A stretch of 64,000 bases of DNA, from positions 3,641,420 through 3,705,419 of the forward strand of contig RPFO01000076.1 of assembly GCA_009746045.1 (NCBI GenBank). Direction: 5' to 3'. A program made the translations under genes and the position numbers. The stretch is from Mesostigma viride. Its lineage: Eukaryota; Streptophyta; Mesostigmatophyceae; Mesostigmatales; Mesostigmataceae. Below, one piece after another: positions 24,040-35,100 of the stretch. The stretch's first letter is position 1. Every line of letters starts with the position of its first letter. A model generated the notes under the pieces. The model made no database searches. It had not been told where the DNA came from and saw nothing but the letters and a program-made list of their open reading frames with translations.

Positions 24040-25150
24040 TTATACAATGCCCTAGCTTTTGTATAGCCATGGTGATCTCCCACCCCATGCCAGGCCCCTG
24101 AGCTCTGATACATCATGGCGGTGCAGGTGCACTTGGTGCACCTAGAGCAGGTGTGGGCAGCACGCTGACTGCCGAGCTCCCCCTCCTCTCCACCATCTCC
24201 ACCATCTCCACCGCCACCTCCACCCTCCTTGCCTCCTCCACCGCCACCACCCCCTTGTCCGACGCCATCACCGCCCAGCTCCGCGACATCGACCAGCGCC
24301 TCAAGGACAACGCCCGATCGCCATCGAGTGCCTGCAAAACACCGCAGGCCTCAATTGCTATGCACCGCCCAGGTGGTGAAGGACATTGCCGCCAAGCCAG
24401 CCCCCGCTGGCCCGGCTGGCGCTGCTCCTTCCACCCAGGTGGCCGAGCTCGCCAAGCGCAGCCTTAACGTCATCGTCATAAACATCGACATGGAGGAAGG
24501 TGAGAATTCCGAGAAGCTTGCCCAGGCATTTGAGAGAGAAATCCTTGGTCGCATGGGTCTTCTTGGTGAGATCAAGAGCTCTGGTCGCCGGCACCGCCTT
24601 CCCCGCGCGCGGGGTAAGGCAGGGGCGCCCCCGCTCCTTCTCACCTTTGAACCCGGCGGACAAGATTTCTTTTTTCAGACGCCGCAAGCGGCTCGAGAAG
24701 ACTCCCTTCACCCTGGACGACGACTTGACCCTGGCGCAGCAACAACGGCGACGGGAGCTATGGCCGACCTACCTCCAGCTCCCGGGCAGACCACGGCGGG
24801 GAAGCCGATGTACTGGAAGGGGGCGGCCATCTACGTCGGCCACAAGCCCTGGCACGCGACCCCCGTGGCCCCAGCGACTTCAGACGCCCCAGCTTAGGGG
24901 AATACAGCAGCAGTGGTGTAGACGCCATGCCCTAGCTTCTGTATAGCCATGCTGATCTTCCACCCCAAGCCAGGCCCCCTTTGCGCTCTGAGAGATCACG
25001 GTGGTGCAGGTGCACTTGGTGCATCTAGAGCAGGTGTAGTTTACATCGTACCCTTGCATGAAGTAGCCCAGAATGTTTTAAAAGCCATATTCCCCTCTCA
25101 GGGATATGTGCTACATGTACTCCCAACGGAGTCATTAATTAATTATTTAA
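24040..25150 (+). mobile_element. ORF1-only non-LTR element, copy B (frameshifted)
   Basis: A 3'-region fragment (24040-24155) is joined to an ORF1 copy running from about 24160 to 24897. The coiled-coil-like linker and RNA-binding core are visible (SLNVIVINIDMEEGENSEKL, LPRARGKAG), but the C-terminal part (PADKISFFRRRKRLEKTPF) shifts frame near 24650. The element ends with hairpin ACTCCCAACGGAGT (25119-25132) and a short TTAA run, which also serves as the tail of the oppositely oriented LINE at 25150. Confidence 0.82.
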
Positions 25151-25680
25151 TAGACACGTGACTGCGTCACGTGAGCATAAGTCCTCAGTTGGAGGGGAAC
25201 ATGGGATGGAATGGATGGTGTAAGCTATCTAGGTCCTAGTTACAGGGGTGTGGGCACCGCGGCCCGAAGCGCTATGAATGCCATACTTGGTCACACGCGC
25301 AGCCCCCACAGACTTGGGGGTGGTCTCCTTCATCACTACTTGCCATCTATCCTTGCGTACCATCTGCCTCCATATTACAGACAAACCAGGAGGCTGCCCG
25401 GGTGTGAGCCCGTCACGTCTAGTGTAGCACATGTCCATGCCGAGTCTATCACAAAAAGTCCACGGGTGGCGGCCCTGCCGCGCGCGGCCTGGGGCACGCC
25501 AGGTAAGGACATACCGCCCAGGCTGGGCAGGCTTGGTGCCAGCTAGTCTATCTGATGTGTCTACCTGATCTGTGCGGGCCTGGTGCCCGGCTAGGCCCAG
25601 GCGCCTGTGCCTAATAATGTGGGAAACATAGGGCAAATCAGCGTACAAATCCTCATTACTAATGTGCAAACCAAAGGGGA
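25150..25680 (-). mobile_element. RTE-like LINE, 3' fragment
   Basis: On the minus strand this encodes the C-terminal domain (LHISNEDLYADLPYV, RRLGLAGHQARTDQVD) and the terminal hairpin CACGTGACGCAGTCACGTG (25155-25173). The 5' end is truncated inside the ORF, where a (TTAA)n block begins. Confidence 0.9.
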
Positions 25681-25757
25681 TTAATTAATTAATTAATTAA
25701 TTAATTAATTAATTAATTAATTAATTAATTAATTAATTAATTAATTAATTAATTAAT
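25680..25757. repeat. (TTAA)n microsatellite
   Basis: About 78 bp of pure TTAA. It is the tail of the LINE copy at 25761-26645 and the truncation point of the copy at 25150-25680. Confidence 0.97.
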
Positions 25758-25760
25758 AGG

Positions 25761-26645
25761 CACGTGACTGCGTCACGTAAGCATAAGTCCTCAGTGGGAG
25801 GGGAACATGGGATGGAATGGATGGTGTAAGCTATCTAGGTCCTAGTTACAGGGGTGTGGGCACCGCGGCCCGAAGCGCTATGAATGCCATACTTGGTCAC
25901 ACGCGCAGCCCCCACAGACTTGGGGGTGGTCTCCTTCATCACTACTTGCCATCTATCCTTGCGTACCATCTGCCTCCATATTACAGACAAACCAGGTCCG
26001 AGGCTGCCCGGGTGTGAGCCCGTCACGTCTAGTGTAGCACATGTCCATGCCGAGTCTATCACGAAAAGTCCACGGGTGGCGGCCCTGCCGCGAGCGGCCT
26101 GGGGCACGCCAGGTGAGGACATATCGCCCAGGCTGGGCAGGCTTGGTGCCAGCTAGTCTATCTGATGTGTCTACCTGATCTGTGCGGGCCTGGTGCCCGG
26201 CTAGGCCCAGGCGCCTGTGCCTAATAATGTGCGAAACATAGGGCAAATCAGCGTACAAATCCTCATTACTAATGTGCAAACCAAAGGGGATGTTAAGGGC
26301 CTTGCGCAGCATCTTGGTGACGGCGCCGTCGAGTCGTTGCTCCAGCTCCTGCGTCAGTGTCCAGGTCTCGGCACCGTAGGTCAGGATCGTCAGAGTGACG
26401 ACCTTGCAGAGGTCACGCTTGACGATCCGGGGTAGAGCGGGGTTGCTCCACCAGCGGCGGTGGTCATGGAGGTGCGCCCACGCCATGCCGATCTGTGTCG
26501 TCATGTCGTCCTCGCAGTCGGGAAGCCAACTGCCGAGCAGCTTGAAGCGGCCTGAAGGAGGGTAGTTGACCTCGGCATCGTCTAAGAGGCGGAGTGTGGG
26601 GACATCTAGGGGACGTCTAGTGTAGCACATGTCCATGCCGAGTCG
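25761..26645 (-). mobile_element. RTE-like LINE, longer 3' fragment
   Basis: A minus-strand frame of 245 codons (26690-25953) covers the region after the RT domain: FKLLGSWLPDCEDDMTTQ, ILTYGAETWTLTQELEQRL and the GHQART motif. The last codons and 3' hairpin follow to 25761. The 5' junction near 26610 carries a short misplaced piece (GTCTAGTGTAGCACATGTCC) that normally lies further 3'. Confidence 0.88.
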
Positions 26646-28405
26646 GCAATGAAAATACGTCTGCAGCCCCGGCAGCAGATTCGCCCTCAAGCCCGGAAGG
26701 CAACGGTGACACTAGTCGTGCACTGGTGGTTGCCCAGCCCCCTCACGGACTTGCCTCGCCCTCTGCCATCGCCTGAGCCTAAACGTAGCCGCCCTGAGCA
26801 TCCGCCCCCTGACGAGCCGGGCTGGAAAGAAATCGACTTTGACGCCAAATCAGCTACATGGTGGACACAAGGCCGCGCAGCTCCCATCCAGTTTATGAAC
26901 GCCGTGTTCTTCGGGTCGCGCACCTCGCTTCTTGCCCTGTGCAAGCACTTTTACGTCCCAGGCCGCATCATTCTGCCTACCCGCATGGATTCCCCGTCGG
27001 ATCTGTCCAGCTACTCCCGCCCCCGCCTTCAGCTCCTCGTCCTCTGCTGCCTCCTCGGGCGCTCTGTCGCCGAGATCTGGGCCCCCCTCTCCACCTCCGA
27101 AATTCGCTCCATCATCAACAACGCCATCGAACAGCACGTGACACCCCTGGCCGCAGATGTGGCGGCCATGGGCGGCACGCTGGCTGCCGAGCTTCCCATC
27201 CTCTCCTCCACCACCACCGCCACCTCCAAGCTCCTCGCCTCCACCTCCACCACAACCGACGCCCTCACCGCCCAGCTTCTCGCCATCGACAAGCGCCTGC
27301 AGGACAATGCCATCGCTATCGAATGCTTGCAGAACACCACCGGCATCACTGCCCAGGCGGTGAACTGGACATCGCCGCTCGGCCAGCCCCTGTTGGCCCT
27401 GCCGGCGATGCTCCTCCCATCCCGACCTTGGCGGACATGCTTAAGCAGCACGCCACCTCCACCACCTCCGCCGTCGCCGCCCAGCAGCAGACGCTGGACC
27501 TCCGCGAGGAGGCCGAGCTCGCCAAGCGCAGCCTTAACGTCATAGTCAAGCACTTCGACCCGCTGCAGGACGAGACCTCCGAGACCCTTAATTGCCCTGG
27601 CGTTTGAGAACAAAATCCTTGTCCCCATGGCTATCACTGGTAAGGTCAAGCCGAGCTAGGGGGGTGACCCGCCTTCCCCGCTCGCGGGGTAAGGCCGGCC
27701 CCTCCCCCTTGCTCCTCACCTTTGACACCATGGCGGATAAGATGGAGTTCCTCAAGTGTCGTAAGCGGCTTTGGGGGACCGCCTACACGCTGGACGAAGT
27801 CCTGACCTTGACGCAGCAACAACGGCGACGGGAGCTATGGCCGACCTACCTCCAGCTTCGGCAGACGGCAGGGCAGAAGCCGGTCTACTGTAAGGGGGCG
27901 GACATCTACGTCGCCCACAAGCCCTGGCAGGCGACCCCTGCCGCCCCAGCCACCCCAGCCCCAGCCTAGGGAATATATAGCAGTAGTGTAGCCTAGCAAG
28001 CTTAGTGACGTGGCCATGTATGCCTACGTGATGGGCCCACACCCGCCCTTGCAATAGCCGTAGCAATTTCGCGTCATGCTTTGCCCATGCAGGGAGTTAC
28101 TCTCTGCTGAGAGGCCATGTGTACCCCAGCTATAGCCTAGCCACATACCTTCCACCCCATATGTCATGCAGGCCTTCTAGGCTCTCTCCTCAAGCCGCCT
28201 TGTGTGCCTGTGTTTGTTTAGGAGGCATGAACCATCATGGCGGTGCAGGTGCACCTTGTGCACCCAGAGCAGGTGATAGTTGTACATCCTACACCTGCAG
28301 GTTGTTGCCCTGATTGTATTACAAACCCATAGATGCCCCTTTCTCAGGGCTATGTGTTACATATGCTCCCCACGGAGCTATGATTTTAATTAATTAATTA
28401 ATTAA
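26646..28405 (+). mobile_element. ORF1-only non-LTR element, copy C (near full length)
   Basis: Frames at 26649-27545 and 27592-27969 together cover the ORF1. There is a Pro-rich N-terminus with PEPKRSRPEHPPP, a domain with FVPGRIILP-like basic patches, a coiled-coil-like middle (AMGGTLAAELPILSS), the RRM-like core (AKRSLNVIVKHFDP) and the C-terminal FLKCRKRLWGTAYTLDEVLT / RRRELWPTYLQLRQ. The frame breaks more than once. The 3' region ends in hairpin GCTCCCCACGGAGC (28365-28378), where the outer A-T pair of other copies is G-C, and then (TTAA)n. Confidence 0.85.
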
Positions 28406-28829
28406 TGCCGAGTCTATCACGAAAAGTGCACGGGTGGCGGCCCTGCCGCGAGCGGCCGGGGGCACGCCAGGTGAGGACATATCGCCCAGGCTGGGCGGGC
28501 TTGGTGCCAGCTAGTCTACTATCTGATGTGTCTACCTGATCTGTGCGGGCCTGGTGCCCGGCTAGGCCCAGGCGCCTGTGCCTAATAATGTGGGAAACAT
28601 AGGGCAAATCAGCGTACAAATCCTCATCACTAATGTGCAAACCGAAGGGGATGTTGAGGGCCTTGCGCAGCATCTTGGTGACGTTGCCGTCGAGTCGTTG
28701 CTCCAGCTCCTGCGTCAGTGTCCAGGTCTCGGCACCGTAGGTCAGGATCGTCAGAATGACGACCTTGAAGAGGTCACGCTTGACGATCCGGGGTAGGGCG
28801 GGGTTGCTCCACCAGCGACGGTGGTCAAC
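28406..28829 (-). mobile_element. RTE-like LINE, internal 3' fragment
   Basis: The minus strand encodes MLRKALNIPFGLHISDEDLY and RRLGLAGHQART. Both ends are truncated. It is bounded by TTAA tracts of neighbouring elements. Confidence 0.85.
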
Positions 28830-29010
28830 GGAGTCAATGTTCCTAATTAATTAATTAATTATTAATAATTAGAGCAGGTTTAGTTTATACCCTCCCTTGC
28901 AGGAATTAAGTAGCCCAGAATGTATTAAAAGCCATATGCCCCTTCTCAGGGATATGTGCTACATGTACTCCTGACGGAGTTATAAAGGAGCTATTATCCT
29001 AATTAATTAA
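28830..29010 (+). mobile_element. Tail-only fragments of the ORF1-only family
   Basis: Two 3' ends in succession. A few bases with TTAA lie at 28830-28870. Then about 120 bp ends in hairpin ACTCC-TGAC-GGAGT (28967-28980) and TTAA (near 29000). Confidence 0.75.
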
Positions 29011-29193
29011 ATAATACAGACAATGTCATATAATGCACAAATCCGGCTAGGCTCCAACATAGGTAGCAACGGTATGTACCGTGCCTCCCCATTAATGATG
29101 CTTACCAAGAACTTGATTTCAGACGCCATCAAAGAGAAATTATTTATCTAGCCTTCTGCGGGAGTTGCTTCAAAGAATTCTTGACCACCACAT

Positions 29194-32100
29194 CTACCTC
29201 TTCAACAAGGTGTCCAACTTAGGCGGCAGCAACAGTGACATTTCCCGCGAGATCTCCAGCTCACTGTCAAAGCCCGGCACCGAATGCTTCTCGATATAGC
29301 CCTTTATGAAGTTGAACTCGTGCAGGCAGCGCTTGAGGCTCTCCACGTCACCAGGCTCGTAGTTGCCCTTCTCCTTCTGCTGCTTCTGCAGCGTCCGCGC
29401 CAGCGAGAAATGCGCCAGCACAAACGGCCGCTCCTCATCCTTGTTCACCCTGTGGTTACGTATAGGTACACCGGCATAATAGCACAGAGAATGGCATCCA
29501 TCAAAGTGCATAGCAGTGGATAAGCAGAACACTTGCACTAGCTAGAACCGCTAAGTGACGGCCAAGCCACAAAGTATCGTCGGCCCCAGCAGGTAACCAA
29601 AATCAGACATGATCCAAGAAACGCGGTCTCATGAGCTGGATGATTATGGCCCCCAAAGCTTTCCTCCCCATGCTCGTACACGCTTTTAACAGCGATAGGG
29701 ATATCAAACACGTGGGATGCATTGAACGGCATTGTGCCTCACCTGAACATCTCCTGCATGTAAGCAACCTCATATTGGCACCTACGTGGGCATCTCCTGC
29801 ATTTTGCATCTCTGCATCTGGCACCCACCTGGGCATCTCCTGTTCGTTGTACTGGAAGGCGTCCAGGTACTTGCGGTAGTACTTCTCCGCCCGCTGGCCC
29901 CGCTGGGCCACCTTGGCGTGCGGCCGTCCCAACTCTATTTTTATCTCCATGATCGCCCGGTAAATCTCCGCCAGCTCGTGGTGCAGCTGCTTGCACAGCA
30001 CCTGCACGCGCATAGAAGCATGCAGAAACACAAGATGGGGCAAGGGGCAGGCCTGAGGACACAGTGGCGACGCGGAAAGCAGACAGGCATTCAGTTGTAC
30101 TGCGACAAAAAAAAACAAACTCACTGACAACAAAGAGCTGTAAGTAATGATACCTCTACCCTTGCAAGTTGATGACTTCTGGCCTGAACACTTCACGAAA
30201 ACACATTCAGGGAAAAGCAGCTCTCGGTCGCTCCAGGGCCATGTAGTTCATCAACGTTGGCATTAGTTAAAAATTAAAACCCACAACCAAGGTTTACATC
30301 GTACAACACTCCAGCTCCACGGTACTTCTCCCGCCTGCACGGGTGAAGACAGGAGTTCCCACCCCACACGAGGATGTAATGAGCTTGCCACACAACCAGA
30401 GCTCGCCGTGTGCCTGGAAGTGTCGGAGACGACTCTTATCCGCTTATTGCTGCAAACCATGCGGAAGGCCCAACCACCCTACTCCCATCACCAACCATCC
30501 AGTCATCCACCCCAAAAATGTGCAGTGGTGGGTGACGGCGGCGCATGCCACCACCCACGAATTGCTTCCCACGCTCACCCACGCTTCCCACGCTTCCCAC
30601 GCTTCCCACGCTTCCCACGCTTCCCACAAATCGCTTCACAACCCTTGTCCCCCACGCGCCTCGAACATGAGCGGGTGGATGACGGCAGAGCATGCATCAC
30701 GTAATCCACTTTCTTCCTTAATGCTTTAGCCACTCTGTCCCGCCCCACCCCACCTCGAACGCGCGCGGGTTGATTACGGCAGCCACCTCCTCCAGGCCCC
30801 GCGTGCGCCGCTTGTGGATGCGCGCGCGCCGCACGGGGTCGTGCTCAAAGGCCGCCAGGCACTTGAGCGCGCTGCTCATGTAGCTGAGGCAGTTGACGTG
30901 CTCCGTCACAAAGCCGTCCAGCACGTAGTGGGACAGTGCGCTGTTGAGGCGGGCACGTGCGGCCTTGAACACCTGCGCGCAGGAGCCAGGGTCCAGGGGT
31001 CAGGGGTCAGGGGTCAGGGGTCAGGGGTCAGGGGTCAGGGGTCAGGGGTCAGGGGTCAGGGGTCAGGGGTCAGGGGTCAGGGGTCAGGGGTCAGGGGTCA
31101 GGGGTCAGGGGTCAGGGGTCAGGGGTCAGGGGTCAGGGGTCAGGGGTCAGGGGTCAGGGGTCAGGGGTCAGGGGTCAGGGGTCAGGGGTCAGGGGGTCAG
31201 GGGTCAGGGGTCAGGGGGTCAGGGGGTCAAGGGTCAGGGGTCAGGGGGTCAGGGGTCAGGGGTCAGGGGGTCAGGGGGTCAGGGGTCGGAGGTTGCGACT
31301 TGGTGTGTGGGACATTCAGGTTTATATAACCTACCTATTCAGGTTGAAGAATCTGGGGGTTAAGCTCCAGGTTGAGGGTTCTATGATTTTGGGCTGTGAT
31401 TTCCAGGGTCAATGTTTGGAGGGTTGAGTTCTGGGGTTCGGGGTTCAAGAATTTAGGTTGGAGTTCCAGGTTCAGGGCTCAGGTCTGTTACCAATGTCAG
31501 GGTTTCAAGGTCTTGGGTATGGGGTGGATGAGGATGAGAGTCACGGGGTTCAGGGCTCAGGATTGTTACCAACGTCAGGGTTTCAAGGTCTTGGGTGTGG
31601 GGTGGATAAGGTCTAGAGTCGCGGGGTTCAGGGCTCAGGACTGTTACCAATGTCAGGGTTTCAAGGTCTTGGGTATGGGGTAAATGAGGTCTAGAGTGGC
31701 GGGGTTAAGGGTTCGATGACATCTCAACAGAAACGCTGACGACGCAAATGACAATCATGATAACAGGGATGCTGACGGTCACGATGGTGATAAAAGGTTC
31801 TACTTCTGGTTCTTGTTCGCGTGGCTTAAAGATTACCTTGTGGTGTTACGTTCGTTTGTGTAGGTGGGGGTGGGGGGGTGGGGTGGGGTGCGAGGGGTGG
31901 GGGGCAACCCGGTACTACCCATGGTCCTGCGAACCCCGGGGATCCTATGCTATCCAATAATACCATATCAAGCTCGGGAACTTCAAGAAGTACTGCACCC
32001 TCTGGTCTAGCTGGTTTGGGGTGCCACACTTTACCCTCTGGTCGAGCTGGTTCGGGATGCCACACATAACCCTCTGGTCTAGCTGCTTCGGGATGCCACA

Positions 32101-35100
32101 CTTTACCCTCTCGTCTAGCTGGTTCGGGATGCCACACTTCACCCTCTGGTCTAGCTGGTTTGGGATGCCCCACTTTACCCTCTGGTCTAGCTGCTTCGGG
32201 ATGCCACACTTTACCCTCTGGTCTAGCTGGTTTGGGATGCCACACTTTACCCTCTCGTCTAGCTGGCTCGGGATGCCACACTTTACCCTCTGGTCTAGCT
32301 GGTTTGGGGTGCCACACTTTACCCTCTGGTCGAGCTGGTTCGGGATGCCACACTTTACCCTCTGGTCTAGCTGGTTTGGGATGCCACACTTTACCCTCTG
32401 GTCTAGCTGCTTTGGGATGCCACACTTTCCCTCTCGTCTAGCTGGTTCGGGATGCCCCACTTTACCCTCTGGTCTAGCTGGCTTGGGATGCCCCACTTTA
32501 CCCTCTGGTCTAGCTGGTTTGGGATCCCACACTTTACCCTCTGGTCTAGCTGCTTCGGGATGCCACACTTTACCCTCTGGTCTAGCTGGTTTGGGGTGCC
32601 ACACTTTACCCTCTGGTCGAGCTGGTTCGGGATGCCACACTTTACCCTCTGGTCTAGCTGCTTCGGGATGCCACACTTTGCCCTCTGGTCTAGCTGGTTT
32701 GGGGTGCCACACTTTCCCTCTCGTCTAGCTGGATCGGGGTGCCACACTTTACCCTCTGGTCTAGCTGGTTTGGGATGCCACACTTTACCCTCTGGTCTAG
32801 CTGCTTCGGGATGCCACACTTTGCCCTCTGGTCTAGCTGGTTCGGGATGCCACACTTTACCCTCTGGTCTAGCTGCTTCGGGATGCCACACTTTGCCCTC
32901 TGGTCTAGCTGCTTCGGGATGCCACACTTTCCCTCTCGTCTAGCTGCTTCGGGATGCCCCACTTTACCCTCTGGTCTAGATGCTTCGGGATGCCACACTT
33001 CACCCTCTGGTTTAGCTGGTTTGGGGTGCCACACTTTACCCTCTGGTCTAGCTGGTTTGGGATGCCACACTTTACCCTCTGGTCTAGCTGGTTTGGGATG
33101 CCAAACTTTACCCTCTCGTCTAGCTGGTTCGGGATGCCACACTTCACCCTCTGGTCTAGCTGGTTCGGGACGCCACACTTTACCCTCTGGTCTAGCTGCT
33201 TCGGGATGCCACACTTTGCCCTCTGGTCTAGCTGCTTCGGGATGCCACACTTTACCCTCTTGTCTAGCTGGTTTGGGATGCCACACTTTACCCTCTGGTC
33301 TAGCTGGTTCGGGATGCCCCACTTTACCCTCTGGTCTAGCTGGCTCGGGATGCCACACTTTACCCTCTGGTCTAGCTGGTTCGGGATGCCCCACTTTACC
33401 CTCTGGTCTAGCTGCTTCGGGATGCCACACTTTACCCTCTGGTCTAGCTGGTTTGGGATGCCCCACTTTACCCTCTGGTCAAGCTGGTTTGGGATGCCCC
33501 ACTTTACCCTCTGGTTTAGCTGGTTTGGGGTGCCACACTTTACCCTCTCGTCTAGCTGGCTTGGGGTGCCACACTTTACCCTCTCGTCTAGCTGCTTCGG
33601 GATGCCCCACTTTACCCTCTGGTCTAGCTGCTTCGGGATGCCACACTTTACCCTCTGGTCTAGCTGGTTTGGGGTGCCACACTTTACCCTCTGGTCTAGC
33701 TGGTTTGGGGTGCCACAGTTTACCCTCTGGTCTAGCTGGTTCGGGATGCCACACTTTACCCTCTCGTCTAGCTGGTTTGGGATGCCCCACTTTACCCTCT
33801 GGTCAAGCTGGTTTGGGATGCCCCACTTTACCCTCTGGTTTAGCTGGTTTGGGGTGCAACACTTTACCCTCTGGTCTAGCTGGCTTGGGGTGCCACACTT
33901 TACCCTCTCGTCTAGCTGCTTCGGGATGCCACACTTTACCCTCTGGTCTAGCTGCTTCGGGATGCCACACTTTACCCTCTCGTCTAGCTGGATCGGGGTG
34001 CCACACTTTACCCTCTGGTCTAGCTGGTTTGGGATGCCACACTTTACCCTCTGGTCGAGCTGGTTTGGGATGCCACACTTTACCCTCTGGTCTAGCTGCT
34101 TTGGGATGCCACACTTTACCCTCTCGTCTAGCTGGTTTGGGATGGCACACTTTACCCTCTGGTCTAGCTGGATCGGGGTGCCACACTGTACCCTCTGGTC
34201 TAGCTGGTTCGGGATGCCACACTTCACCCTCTGGTCTAGCTGGTTTGGGATGCCACACTTTACCCTCTCGTCTAGCTGGTTCGACTTTACCCTCTGGTCT
34301 AGCTGGTTTGGGGTGCCACACTTTACCCTCTGGTCTAGCTGGTTTGGGATGGCACACTTTACCCTCTGGTCTAGCTGCTTCGGGATGCCACAGTTTACCC
34401 TCTGGTCTAGCTGCTTCGGGATGCCACACTTTACCCTCTGGTCTAGCAGGTTCGACTTTACCCTCTGGTCTAGCTGGTTTGGGGTGCCACACTTTACCCT
34501 CTGGTCTAGCTGCTTCGGGATGCCACACTTTACCCTCTCGTCTAGCTGGTTCGGGATGCCACACTTCACCCTCTGGTCTAGCTGGTTTGGGGTGCCACAC
34601 TTTACCCTCTGGTCGAGCTGGTTCGGGATGCCCCACTTTACCCTCTGGTCTAGCTGCTTCGGGATGCCACACTTTACCCTCTGGTCTAGCTGGTTCGGGA
34701 TGCCCCACTTTGCCCTCTCGTCTAGCTGGTTCGGGATGCCACACTTTGCCCTCTGGTCTAGCTGGTTCGGGATGCCACACTTTACCCTCTCGTCTAGCTG
34801 CTTCGGGATGCCCCACTTTACCCTCTGGTCTAGCTGCTTCGGGATGCCACACTTTACCCTCTCGTCTAGCTGGATCGGGGTGCCACACTTTACCCTCTGG
34901 TCTAGCTGGTTTGGGATGCCACACTTTACCCTCTGGTCGAGCTGGTTTGGGATGCCACACTTTACCCTCTGGTCTAGCTGCTTCGGGATGCCACACTTTA
35001 CCCTCTCGTCTAGCTGGTTTGGGATGGCACACTTTACCCTCTGGTCTAGCTGCTTCGGGATGCCCCACTTTACCCTCTGGTCTAGCTGCTTCGGGATGCC

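Noticed and set aside
29194-29538. A separate small gene at the KBP 3' end
   Set aside because: The acceptor at 29449 and phase continuity with exon 3 place it as the last KBP exon.
30814-31363. Val-Arg-Gly-Gln repeat proteins
   Set aside because: Read-through of the GGGGTCA array and of antisense KBP exon 2.
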